Assembly (NCBI GenBank): GCA_001899315.1
Contig: MOYA01000001.1
Location: 931,105 to 995,104 of the forward strand
Reading direction: 5' to 3'
Source: Candidatus Obscuribacter phosphatis
Lineage (GTDB): Bacteria > Cyanobacteriota > Vampirovibrionia > Obscuribacterales > Obscuribacteraceae
Length of the DNA: 64,000 nucleotides
The notes under the pieces are model-generated. The model was not told the origin of the DNA. It was given only the letters and a program-made list of their open reading frames with translations, and ran no database searches. This document shows positions 45,072 through 53,660 of this stretch, piece after piece (position 1 is the stretch's first letter; each line of letters starts with the position of its first letter). The position numbers and the translations under genes are program-made.

Positions 45072-45749
45072 TTATTTTGAGCGCAGTCTGTAGCCGATTC
45101 TAGGGATATTCTCGATTACCGAGTTGTTCTCATCACCTTCATCAAGAGCTTTACGCAGTCTTTTGATGGCAGTGCGCAGAGCATCGGTTCCGGTTTCGGC
45201 ATCGCTGTTCCAAACTCGCATCATCAGCGCTTCGGTGCTGTAGACCTTGTCCGGATTTTTCATGAAGAACTCTAAGAGTGAGAAGTCTTTCGGCAATAGA
45301 TGCAGCTCTTGCCCACCTTTGGTAATTGTATGCTTTATGGGATCCAACTCGATATCTCTTACTTTTATGGTTGATGAAGCCATCATTGAGGGGCGTCTCA
45401 TCAGAGCTCGCAGTCTTGCCGAGAGTTCTTTCATACTAAAGGGCTTGGTCAGATAATCATCAGCACCGGCTTCAAACCCTTCTTCTTTGCTGTCTATAGT
45501 GCCTTTGCCGGTGAGCATCAAGACCGGCGTCATACCTTTCATATTGCGGTAGCGTCGCAATATTTCCACTCCATCCATGCCCGGCAACTGCCAGTCTAGA
45601 ATGATCAGGTCATATTCACCTTGTCTGAGATATTCCCAGCCAAGAGCGCCGTCATGGACTATCTCAAGGCTGAAATTCTCAGCCTGAAGCCATTCTCTCA
45701 CCATCGAACTGAGATCTTTATCGTCTTCAACGTATAGTATTTTGGGCAT
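45072..45749 (-). CDS. OmpR-family response regulator
   Basis: About 225 residues from MPKILYVEDD; the frame is open 13 codons further up, but the family start is here. Receiver domain: acidic pair at residues 8-10, phospho-acceptor Asp52 (LIILDWQLPGMDG), Thr80 and Lys102. DNA-binding winged helix (about 130-222) with LLPKDFSLLEFFMKNP and the AIKRLRKAL recognition region. It is divergent from the histidine kinase at 45851, 101 bp away, the likely partner. Confidence 0.95.
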   Translation of the reverse strand: MPKILYVEDDKDLSSMVREWLQAENFSLEIVHDGALGWEYLRQGEYDLIILDWQLPGMDGVEILRRYRNMKGMTPVLMLTGKGTIDSKEEGFEAGADDYLTKPFSMKELSARLRALMRRPSMMASSTIKVRDIELDPIKHTITKGGQELHLLPKDFSLLEFFMKNPDKVYSTEALMMRVWNSDAETGTDALRTAIKRLRKALDEGDENNSVIENIPRIGYRLRSK

Positions 45750-45850
45750 AGAAAATTTGGGGCATCTTTCCGTCTGATTATCCAGCAATACCCATCAATA
45801 TAAATCATAGGCGCTAAACTATACAGGTGCCTTGCAAAGGGAAATTTAAA

Positions 45851-47713
45851 TTGAGACTGTCTCTGACGGCAAAAGCTCTCATTCTAATTTCAGTGCCGCT
45901 GCTCTTTGAAGTTGGTTCCGCCTGGCTCTTGCTCGATTTGCAGAAACAAGCCGAAGAAGAGGCTGAACGAGCAAATCGCTCCCGCGCGGTTTCAGATCAG
46001 ATCAATCAGATATCACGCAATATATACGAAGTCTGGAATACAGTTTCTTCCGCTTCTCGCGGGACTTGGCTCAGTAGTTCCTTCCTGAGCCAGAGCTATA
46101 AAAAGACTTTCAATGGACTGAGAGAGCAGTACACCTATTTGATTAACCTCTCGGGAAAGAATGAGAAGTTGGTCAAATGTGCCAAAGAAGCGATGGCTGC
46201 CATTGATGAAGCCGAGGCTCTGCTTGATAAGAACTGCCTAGATTTGCGTGCCGGCAAAGTAGAAGAAGTTTTTGCCAATCACAAAGACAAAGAGAAGCAA
46301 CTGAAGCAACTATATAAGCAGATGCTCTCACAGGAATTTTTCCTGGTTGAACATGAAGAAGAGGAATTTCTCAAGAATTCGCCGGTGCGCTTGCGTGAGT
46401 ACCGGCAGCGCACAATTAGTATATTTGTGGTGGCAATGGCTGCTCATGTCATTTTCAGCGTCATACTGGTTGTCTTTTTGGTGGGGCGGGTGACCAGTCG
46501 ATTGGGCTATCTCGGACGCGAGGTCTCTAAACTTGGTACGGGTAGGCCGCTTCTTCCTCTGAGCGGCGGTGATGAAATAGCTTCACTATCGAGAGCCCTT
46601 TCTACAATGGCCACCGAACTCAATGCACTTTTGCGTAAGCAGGGGGCGATTGTCAATAATGCCCGTGATACCATTTGCGCCATCGATGATAAGGGTTGCT
46701 TCCTTTCTATTAATCCAGCCGGTGAAGAACTCTTTGGACTCTATAGTGATGAACTTATCGCTTCACGATTTATTGAGTACCTGCATCCGGCTGATAAAGA
46801 AATTGCCCTTGCCTGGTATCAGGGGCTCAAGAGTAAAAGTGAGAAAAGTAGGGGCACCGAAGGTAATACCGTTGAACTGAGGCTCTATCGCCGCACCGGC
46901 AATAAAGCCGGCAATAAAGCTGGCAAAGATTCGGCTGAACCGCTCACTACACTTTGGAGTGGTCAGTGGTCGGAGGCTGATCGCTCTTTGTTTTGTGTTA
47001 TTCACGATATCAGTGAGCGTAAAGAGCTGGAGAAAGCCAAGCAAGAGTTTACTGCCATGCTCACCCACGATCTACGTTCACCTCTAGCCACCATCAGAGG
47101 TTTGCTTGAGCTTTTGCAAGCCGGTCGCTTGGGGGCGCTGAGCGATCGTGGTTGCGAACTGGTGGAAATGGCTGATCGCAATAGCACACGCATGATGAAT
47201 CTTATTAACGACTTACTCGATATCGAGAAAATCAATTCCGGCACCATGCCTCTAGAGATAGAAGAGGTAGCCGTCGGTGAGCTTTTCCAAGAGGTGGAAT
47301 TGAGTCTGGGTCAGTGGATGAAAGAAAGTCGCATCGCTTTGAAGATCAATCAGACTAGTTATAAGGTTTTTGCCGATCGAGATAAACTGAGTCGGGTTCT
47401 TTTCAATCTTGTCTCCAATGCCGTCAAGTTTTCTGAGCCAGGCTGCCGCGTTACGCTCAGCGCCATGCCTGAAGGTGAATATATAAAGATTAGCGTCACC
47501 GATCAGGGACCCGGTATTCCTGCCGATAAGCTTGATTCGATTTTTGAACGATTTGCCCAAGCCAGTTCTGCCGACCATAAAGAAAAAGGGGGCTCGGGCC
47601 TGGGCCTGGCGATTTGCCGGGCTATCGTTAATCTACATGGCGGTAGAATCTGGGCGCAAAGTACGGCTGGTCTTGGTTCTACCTTCAATTTCACTGTTTT
47701 AGCTGCTATATAG
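45851..47713 (+). CDS. membrane sensor histidine kinase with HAMP and PAS domains
   Basis: About 620 residues from TTG at 45851, with AAAGGG 8-9 nt upstream; a GTG at 45827 is possible but lacks a site. TM helix (about 4-25), an extracytoplasmic helical sensor region of CHASE3-like character (about 26-190), second TM (about 190-212), HAMP (about 212-262, ending SRALSTMATEL), PAS (about 272-385, carrying a 12-nt tandem repeat), HisKA with the phospho-acceptor in LTHDLRSP (about 405) and a HATPase domain (NLVSNAVKF, GPGIP, GSGLGLAI). Catalytic motifs are complete. Divergent from the OmpR-type regulator. Confidence 0.93.
   Translation: MRLSLTAKALILISVPLLFEVGSAWLLLDLQKQAEEEAERANRSRAVSDQINQISRNIYEVWNTVSSASRGTWLSSSFLSQSYKKTFNGLREQYTYLINLSGKNEKLVKCAKEAMAAIDEAEALLDKNCLDLRAGKVEEVFANHKDKEKQLKQLYKQMLSQEFFLVEHEEEEFLKNSPVRLREYRQRTISIFVVAMAAHVIFSVILVVFLVGRVTSRLGYLGREVSKLGTGRPLLPLSGGDEIASLSRALSTMATELNALLRKQGAIVNNARDTICAIDDKGCFLSINPAGEELFGLYSDELIASRFIEYLHPADKEIALAWYQGLKSKSEKSRGTEGNTVELRLYRRTGNKAGNKAGKDSAEPLTTLWSGQWSEADRSLFCVIHDISERKELEKAKQEFTAMLTHDLRSPLATIRGLLELLQAGRLGALSDRGCELVEMADRNSTRMMNLINDLLDIEKINSGTMPLEIEEVAVGELFQEVELSLGQWMKESRIALKINQTSYKVFADRDKLSRVLFNLVSNAVKFSEPGCRVTLSAMPEGEYIKISVTDQGPGIPADKLDSIFERFAQASSADHKEKGGSGLGLAICRAIVNLHGGRIWAQSTAGLGSTFNFTVLAAI
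46898..46928. repeat. 12-nt tandem repeat in PAS region of histidine kinase
   Basis: GGCAATAAAGCC, GGCAATAAAGCT and a partial GGCAAAG, encoding Gly-Asn-Lys-Ala repeats in a surface insertion of the PAS domain. The frame is kept. Confidence 0.85.
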
Positions 47714-47742
47714 ACTTTATATAAAATCGGCAAAGAAAAAGG

Positions 47743-47771
47743 TTGACTACCATACGGCTGTATGGTTTAAT
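47743..47771 (+). promoter_or_regulatory. imu promoter with LexA-like operator filling its spacer
   Basis: TTGACT (47743-47748) and TTTAAT (47766-47771) are separated by exactly 17 bp, a strong sigma-70-type promoter. The whole spacer and first base of the -10 box form an inverted repeat, ACCATAC-GGCT-GTATGGT (47749-47766), with perfect 7-bp arms. The core TAC-N4-GTA has the same spacing as the cyanobacterial LexA box (GTAC-N4-GTWC type). A dimeric repressor bound here would block the polymerase. It drives imuA, imuB and dnaE2. LexA is not in the window, so the regulator is inferred from the operon content. Confidence 0.78.
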
Positions 47772-47829
47772 TTCTTCATCGGGGAAATGCAGTTTTTAAC
47801 TAGATAGAAAGGAGGCTATAGCGCCAGCT

Positions 47830-48651
47830 ATGGTCCAGGTCGGTGTCGCTAATTTAAGAAAAGAACTGGAACAGTTGTTCCCAGGAAAGTGGCTTTCTCC
47901 CGGAGAGAGTGTGAGGGCTCTCAAAACCGGGTTGAGCTTTCTGGATGTTCTCAGTCCTGCTCTTGTTAGAAGACATTTGACCGAATGGTTTGGTTCGTCA
48001 TCTTCAGGAAAAACATCGGTCTTAAGAACCCTTTGCTCTAGATGGTGTGCGTCCGGTCTGAATATCGTTTATATCGACACTTTTGACAGGCTGCTCGCAT
48101 CCGACTGGTGTGATGTTGGTAACAAGAATGAAGGAAGATTCTGGGTCTTGAGAGGTGGGGTAACCATACTGGAGAGAGAGGCTGGATTAGATTATACGAA
48201 GAATGCACTCTGGGCCTGTGAGCAATTGATTCGCTCTCAAGCTTTTGATGTGGTCATTCTCGATCTGGCGGAAAGGGGAGTCATCACAAGCAGTGTTCAT
48301 GCAAGACTTAAGAGGTCCTTGGAGAGATCCAACACTTCTTTGATTGTGCTTCGGGATGATGACTCCCTTTCATCCGATTCAGAGATGGGCAAGTTTTCAT
48401 CGCCTGTTTCGTCTGCAGCAGGCAGAGTTGATTTTGGTTTCGTAGAGCCGGTGCGTATTGAGTATGGTGTCGACGGTCCGATATCTATTACTCCCACTAT
48501 TCGCAGTACTATCGCGCGGGCGATTCTTCGAGCTGGAATGGGAGTTAGTGGTGGGGGTAAGAGTCTGGAGGTGAGTGTCTCTCCTTATGTCTCGAATCGC
48601 TTGTTTACGCATCCCCCGGTTCCCGATCGTCGTACATCAAAAAAGAGATGA
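47830..48651 (+). CDS. imuA: ImuA-like RecA-fold protein of the mutasome
   Basis: 273 residues, a RecA-like ATPase-fold protein with a Walker-A-like SSSSGKTS (about 57-64), then VVILDLAERG near the Walker B position. First gene of imuA-imuB-dnaE2, the damage-inducible translesion cassette; ImuA is thought to help assemble ImuB and DnaE2 at stalled forks. AAAGGAGG lies 14 nt before the ATG, a longer spacing than usual. Sequence similarity is weak as is normal for ImuA, and the operon position is the strongest support. The last 65 bp overlap imuB. Confidence 0.85.
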   Translation: MVQVGVANLRKELEQLFPGKWLSPGESVRALKTGLSFLDVLSPALVRRHLTEWFGSSSSGKTSVLRTLCSRWCASGLNIVYIDTFDRLLASDWCDVGNKNEGRFWVLRGGVTILEREAGLDYTKNALWACEQLIRSQAFDVVILDLAERGVITSSVHARLKRSLERSNTSLIVLRDDDSLSSDSEMGKFSSPVSSAAGRVDFGFVEPVRIEYGVDGPISITPTIRSTIARAILRAGMGVSGGGKSLEVSVSPYVSNRLFTHPPVPDRRTSKKR

Positions 48652-50236
48652 ATTGAAAGATCGTCCTTTTGTTCTTCTTTCTTCATCGCAAGAAAATTTA
48701 AATATTGGTCGCTGTAAGGTCTTGCTTTGCTCCGCTTCGGCTAGCAAAGCCGGTGTTGAGCCGTCTATGACTTTTACCGAGGCTAGGGCTGTTTGTTCGC
48801 AATTGATCTGGAGGGCTTATGATGACAAGTTATACAAGAGTGCGCAGAAGAAATTGGCGGGAGAACTCATTGCACTATCACCAAGGATCGGTTGCGCTGA
48901 GCCTGGTATCTTCTTCCTCGATGCTCAGGGACTTGATCACTTGGGCGGCGAAGGCAAGCTTTGCCGAGATTTACTTAAGTTGGCTAGTCGTAATGGTTTT
49001 GTTGACGGGCGTGTCGGCATCGCTGGTTGCGCTTTTACTGCAAGGATAGCCAGCAGTTCGCTTAAGAAGCGATGGACAATTGTTCCGGCTGGTCAAGACT
49101 GCGACTTTATGGCGCCTTTGCCGATTAGTCTTTTGCCTCTCTCTCCCGAGTCCCTGGCTAATCTTGAGGCTCTGGGTATTAAAACAATTGCTCAGATGCT
49201 TGCTCTTCCCAAGGTTTCTTACGAAGGACGATTTTCTTCTGATGTTATCTCGGCTTACGAGTTAGCTGGTGCGTCAGACCCTTTCTCTCCATCTTTACCT
49301 TTTGTCGAGAAAAGTTTTGATGTTTTTTTCGATATCGGCTCTGCTCTAGATTCGCTCAAAGAAACTCTCTTCATCTTAAAAAGCATGCTCGATAAGCTTT
49401 CTGCCGAGCTTCTCAAAGAAGGACTGTCTGCCGATGAACTTACTTTGCGATTTTATAATGACAATGATCTGTTTGACGAGAGAGCGATCAAGCTGCTTCG
49501 ACCATCAGTAAATAGTCGATTTCTTCTTGATGTTGTGCGCTTATCGCTTGAGTCAAAACCTCTCAAACGCGAGTTTACAGCAATCAGGCTGATTGTTTCA
49601 CGCTTTAGTCGTGAGGCTTTTGAGCAGATTCACACTAAATTGGGTTCGTCTCGAAATAATGAAAAGGAGGTCAATGATAATTCTGTTTTACTTCTGATGC
49701 AAAGATTATCCTCTCGCCTTGGCGAGACCGCTCTGGTTAGGCCTCTGGCTTCAGATGGTCATTTGATTGAAAATTCAGGCTTCTGGCAGCCGGTCTTGAG
49801 CCGATCCCTGCCGTCTGAATTCCTACCGGTTGATAGTGCGTATGTCGATAAGTGTCTTGGTACACCTGGAAAGGATAACTTGATGCCTGGTCTTGTGCTT
49901 AAGCGTCATGTGCCGGCTATGCCGGTTTTTGTCAGTAGTGTCAAAGGAGATAGTGATTCGTCTCTTTCGGCTTCTCATAGTGTTCCTACTGCCGTTACGT
50001 ATAAGGGGCAGTGGTATCAAATTAGTCGAGTCACTATGCCTGAGCGTATTTCGGGCTTATGGTGGGAAGTGCCGGTGCGTAAGTCTTATTATGTAGCTTT
50101 GCTTGATAAGCTTTCTAGAAGAAAGCCTAGCCGATCTACACCAGATAAGAAGTCGGACTTACCTGCTTTTATGACTGTTCTTTTGGTCTTTGATCACCAA
50201 GAACAGTCCTGGTATGTGGAGGGTGTTTTCGATTGA
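48587..50236 (+). CDS. imuB: ImuB, catalytically inactive Y-family polymerase homologue
   Basis: About 550 residues. The Y-family fold is visible (ACLRIPRFPIVV start, GIFFLDAQGLDHLGG, VGIAGCAFTARIASS, LEALGIKTIAQMLALP), but the metal-binding acids of active Y polymerases are missing: the first strand has no Asp-x-Asp and the usual Asp-Glu pair is replaced by DA. ImuB is known to be an inactive bridge between the sliding clamp, ImuA and DnaE2. Start is the ATG at 48587; a GTG at 48575 has GGAGG only 3 nt before it. The stop at 50236 is followed one base later by the dnaE2 ATG. Confidence 0.92.
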   Translation: MSRIACLRIPRFPIVVHQKRDELKDRPFVLLSSSQENLNIGRCKVLLCSASASKAGVEPSMTFTEARAVCSQLIWRAYDDKLYKSAQKKLAGELIALSPRIGCAEPGIFFLDAQGLDHLGGEGKLCRDLLKLASRNGFVDGRVGIAGCAFTARIASSSLKKRWTIVPAGQDCDFMAPLPISLLPLSPESLANLEALGIKTIAQMLALPKVSYEGRFSSDVISAYELAGASDPFSPSLPFVEKSFDVFFDIGSALDSLKETLFILKSMLDKLSAELLKEGLSADELTLRFYNDNDLFDERAIKLLRPSVNSRFLLDVVRLSLESKPLKREFTAIRLIVSRFSREAFEQIHTKLGSSRNNEKEVNDNSVLLLMQRLSSRLGETALVRPLASDGHLIENSGFWQPVLSRSLPSEFLPVDSAYVDKCLGTPGKDNLMPGLVLKRHVPAMPVFVSSVKGDSDSSLSASHSVPTAVTYKGQWYQISRVTMPERISGLWWEVPVRKSYYVALLDKLSRRKPSRSTPDKKSDLPAFMTVLLVFDHQEQSWYVEGVFD

Positions 50237-50237
50237 T

Positions 50238-53200
50238 ATGGCTTCTCTCGACTATGCTGAACTTCACTGTCATTCAGCTTTTTCTTTTCTCTCGGGGGCA
50301 AATCAACCTGAAACCCTGGTGGAAAGAGCGAGAGAAGTTGGTCTTTATGCCCTGGCTTTAACCGATACTTTAGATCTTGGTGGTATTCCTCGTTTTGGAC
50401 AGTCCGCCCGTGAAGCCGGTATTGCCGGTATTATCGGGGCTGAACTGATTATGGAGGACGAGTTTCAGCTGGTTTTGTTGGCTTGCGATTTGACTGGCTA
50501 TAGCAATATCTCTTCTCTAATCAGTAAGTCACGTATGAATAACGAGCGCGGTGAAGCGAGGGTCAAATATGATGATTTATTTGCAAACTCGGATGGCTTG
50601 ATAGTTCTTTCCGGCGACGAGAATGGCGCTATTGCCAGTGCCTTGTATAGAGGTGAAGAGACTCGTGCTGTCAAGTATCTGCGTAGACTGAAGGAGGTAT
50701 TTGCCAGTCGCTTTTATATTGAGGTCTGTAACCACCATTTAGCCCAGGAAAGTCGAGTGGCCAGGCGCTTGATAGAGATGGCTGTTTCTAGTGGGGTGAA
50801 TTGGGTTGTTGCTAATTCCGCCTTCTATGCAAGACCGGCTGATCGCATTATTCATGATGCTCTTGTTTGTTTGAAACATAGAGTCACTCTTGATAAAGCC
50901 GGTAGACGCTTGCGCCCTAACGGCAGTTGGTATATAAGATCCCCAGAAGAGATGCTGGCTATATGGCGGGATGATCTGACCGGTATCAAGAATTCACTGT
51001 TTATCGCCGATCAATGTCGGTTTAGATTAGGCTGGCTTGATCCGCCTTTGCCTGATTATCATATGTCTGAGCAGATTGCCTCTAGCATTACCGATGCCCC
51101 GCCTTCGCTTAAATCGTTGAATTATAGCGAGCTTTTGCGTTATCTGGTCTTTCGTGGTGCCGCAGAGCGCTACGGTGAGCTGACCTCTTCTTCTGTGCAC
51201 CTCAAGCAACTTGAGCATGAGTTGGCTTTGATCAACAGTCTCAAGTTGGCACCCTACTTTCTCATTATGTGGGATATCGTGCGTTTTGCTCAGTTGCGCG
51301 GTATTGCCGTACAAGGACGTGGTTCGGCTGCTAATTCCGCTGTTTGTTATTGTTTGAAGATTACAGCTGTAGATCCTATTGCTATGGATTTGCTCTTTGA
51401 GCGATTTTTGTCGGAGGGGCGCAGTGAACCTCCTGATATTGATTTGGATATTGCCCACCATGAACGAGAGCAGGTTCTGCAATATGTTTATAACAAGTAT
51501 GGTCGTGCCCATGCCGCCATGGTCTGTGAAGTGATTACCTATAGAGGGCGGTCGGCGGTAAGAGATGCTGCCTTTGTTTTGGGTTTCTCGCAGGAGCAGG
51601 CAGATATGCTGGCTTCTCTAGCCGGTCATAGTGAAGCCCGCGGTGCCGCTGCCCGTTTAGCCGGCAGTGAAGGTGATCTCCTTTCGCCTCTTGGTTTCGC
51701 TCCTGACGATAGACGTATACAACTGCTTATCAAGATTGTTTCTGGTTTACATCAACTGCCCAGGCACCGTTCCATTCATGTGGGCGGTTTTGTCCTTTCC
51801 GCCCGCCCGGTATCAGAAGTGGTGCCGATTGAACCGGCTTCGATGGCTGATCGCACCGTTATTCAGTGGGATAAGGACGACCTCGATCTGGTTGGCTTGA
51901 TCAAGATAGACCTGCTTGGTTTGGGCATGCTCACTATGATTCAAGAAGCCTTGAAGCTTTTGCAGAGTCACCGTGGTATCACTCTTGATATCGGCAAGCT
52001 CGATATGAAAGATGCTTCAATCTATGCCATGCTTCAGAAAGCTGATACAGTCGGGGTATTTCAAGTTGAGTCGCGGGCTCAAATGAATATTTTGCCCAAG
52101 CTTAAGCCGGTTTGTTTTTACGACATCATTGTTTCTATTGCCATCGTCCGACCCGGTCCCATACAGGGCAATATTATTCATCCTTATTTGCGGCGCCGTC
52201 AGGGACTTGAACCGGTTCGCTATTTACACCCCAGTCTCGAACCGATCTTGAAGCGTACCCTGGGGGTACCGCTTTTTCAGGAACAGGGTATGAAATTGGC
52301 GGTAATTGCTGCTGGTTTTACCGCCTCTCAAGCTGATCAGTTGCGGAAAGTGATGAGTCATAAACGCTCGGTTGAGAAGATGGCCAAGCTTTGTCATGCT
52401 CTAGCCGAAGGTATGGCTGGACGAGGCTTTAGCCAGGAGGCTATCGAAACGGTTACACATCAGTTACGAGCTTTTGCCAGTTATGGCTTTCCCGAGAGTC
52501 ATGCCGCTTCTTTTTCTTTGCTTGTCTATGCCTCGGCTTATCTGAAGCGTTATTTCCCCGCCGAATTTTATTGTGCTATGTTGAATGCACAGCCGATGGG
52601 CTTCTATAGTCCATCTTCTTTGATAGGCGATGCCAGGCGGCATGGTGTTGTGGTCTTACCGGCTGATCTGGCTTTTAGCAGTTGGAATTCTACCCTTGAA
52701 CCAATTCTCAGTGCCTCTCCCGATAGAAAAGAGTTTGAACAAATCTCTGAACAAATTTCTGTACAAATCTCTGAACAGACATTGAGGCAAGAAACTGCAG
52801 CCGCTGACTTCTTGCCTCGATCAGTTTCAGCAGAGCCCGCAGCCACAGTCTTTGCCTTAAGGCTGGGTTTGAGATTTATAGACGGACTGGGTAGTCGTTC
52901 AGCTGTGCTTTTGGAAGCAGCCCTAAAGCAGGGACCTTTTAGAAGTCTAGCCGATGTCGTTGAGAGAAGCGGCTTTTCCGCCGCCGAATTAAAAATTTTA
53001 GCCCGAGCCGGTGCCTTTGAGACTTTCGTAAAAGGAAGGCGACAGGCGCTCTGGCAAGTACTTTCTCTCTTGAGTCCGCGTCCGGCTACTCCTTTACTCG
53101 ATTATTTGACTGGTTGCGCCAATAGTACCGATAGCGAAGTAGAGCTGCCTGATATGACCGAGATTGAGAATGTTATAGCCGACTATAGTACTGCTGGATT

Positions 53201-53660
53201 GACCACTGGCGCGCATCCTATGACTTTCTATCGCGCCTGGTGTCGAAAGCGTTCGATAGTAAGTTGTCTTGGTTTACGAAACGGTATAGACGGAGACGAA
53301 GTGGAAGTAGCCGGTGGTGTGATTTGCAGACAGCGGCCGGAAACAGCTAAAGGCTTTGTTTTTCTTACTTTGGAAGATGAGAGCGGTATGGCTAATGTGG
53401 TGGTCAACCCTAAGGTTTTTGAGGTCTATCGCCGCCTTATCCTTGATAATCCTTATTTGAGAGTGCGTGGGCGGCTGCAATTAGAGCAGGGGGTCTGCAA
53501 TGTTATTGCTAAACATTTTGATGTATTGCCTGCCCTTAAGGATTCTGGCGTAGCTTCGACTGAATGCGCAACTTCTGACGAGGCGGCAGCACATAGCCGA
53601 GATCGCTCTCAATCCGCCTCTCAAAATGCCGTAGAGTTGACTTCTCGGAATTTTCGATAG
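50238..53660 (+). CDS. dnaE2: error-prone DNA polymerase III alpha subunit (ImuC/DnaE2)
   Basis: About 1,140 residues. An N-terminal PHP domain (YAELHCHSAFSFLSGANQPE) and the polymerase core with PDIDLDIAHHERE, the metal-binding Asp triad, SDQLRKVMS and ASYGFPESHA. TTGAHPM and a C-terminal OB domain (about 1020-1100) match DnaE2. It carries out translesion synthesis after DNA damage with ImuB. A short repeat of Glu-Gln-Ile-Ser, 12-nt units, lies in a linker near 840. The last 40 codons (Ser/Ala/Asp-rich) overlap the end of the opposite-strand kinase gene by 125 bp and look like a non-conserved tail. Confidence 0.95.
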   Translation: MASLDYAELHCHSAFSFLSGANQPETLVERAREVGLYALALTDTLDLGGIPRFGQSAREAGIAGIIGAELIMEDEFQLVLLACDLTGYSNISSLISKSRMNNERGEARVKYDDLFANSDGLIVLSGDENGAIASALYRGEETRAVKYLRRLKEVFASRFYIEVCNHHLAQESRVARRLIEMAVSSGVNWVVANSAFYARPADRIIHDALVCLKHRVTLDKAGRRLRPNGSWYIRSPEEMLAIWRDDLTGIKNSLFIADQCRFRLGWLDPPLPDYHMSEQIASSITDAPPSLKSLNYSELLRYLVFRGAAERYGELTSSSVHLKQLEHELALINSLKLAPYFLIMWDIVRFAQLRGIAVQGRGSAANSAVCYCLKITAVDPIAMDLLFERFLSEGRSEPPDIDLDIAHHEREQVLQYVYNKYGRAHAAMVCEVITYRGRSAVRDAAFVLGFSQEQADMLASLAGHSEARGAAARLAGSEGDLLSPLGFAPDDRRIQLLIKIVSGLHQLPRHRSIHVGGFVLSARPVSEVVPIEPASMADRTVIQWDKDDLDLVGLIKIDLLGLGMLTMIQEALKLLQSHRGITLDIGKLDMKDASIYAMLQKADTVGVFQVESRAQMNILPKLKPVCFYDIIVSIAIVRPGPIQGNIIHPYLRRRQGLEPVRYLHPSLEPILKRTLGVPLFQEQGMKLAVIAAGFTASQADQLRKVMSHKRSVEKMAKLCHALAEGMAGRGFSQEAIETVTHQLRAFASYGFPESHAASFSLLVYASAYLKRYFPAEFYCAMLNAQPMGFYSPSSLIGDARRHGVVVLPADLAFSSWNSTLEPILSASPDRKEFEQISEQISVQISEQTLRQETAAADFLPRSVSAEPAATVFALRLGLRFIDGLGSRSAVLLEAALKQGPFRSLADVVERSGFSAAELKILARAGAFETFVKGRRQALWQVLSLLSPRPATPLLDYLTGCANSTDSEVELPDMTEIENVIADYSTAGLTTGAHPMTFYRAWCRKRSIVSCLGLRNGIDGDEVEVAGGVICRQRPETAKGFVFLTLEDESGMANVVVNPKVFEVYRRLILDNPYLRVRGRLQLEQGVCNVIAKHFDVLPALKDSGVASTECATSDEAAAHSRDRSQSASQNAVELTSRNFR
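52740..52775. repeat. 12-nt tandem repeat in linker of dnaE2
   Basis: Three units near CAAATCTCTGAA encoding Gln-Ile-Ser-Glu, Gln-Ile-Ser-Val, Gln-Ile-Ser-Glu in an interdomain linker. Confidence 0.85.
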
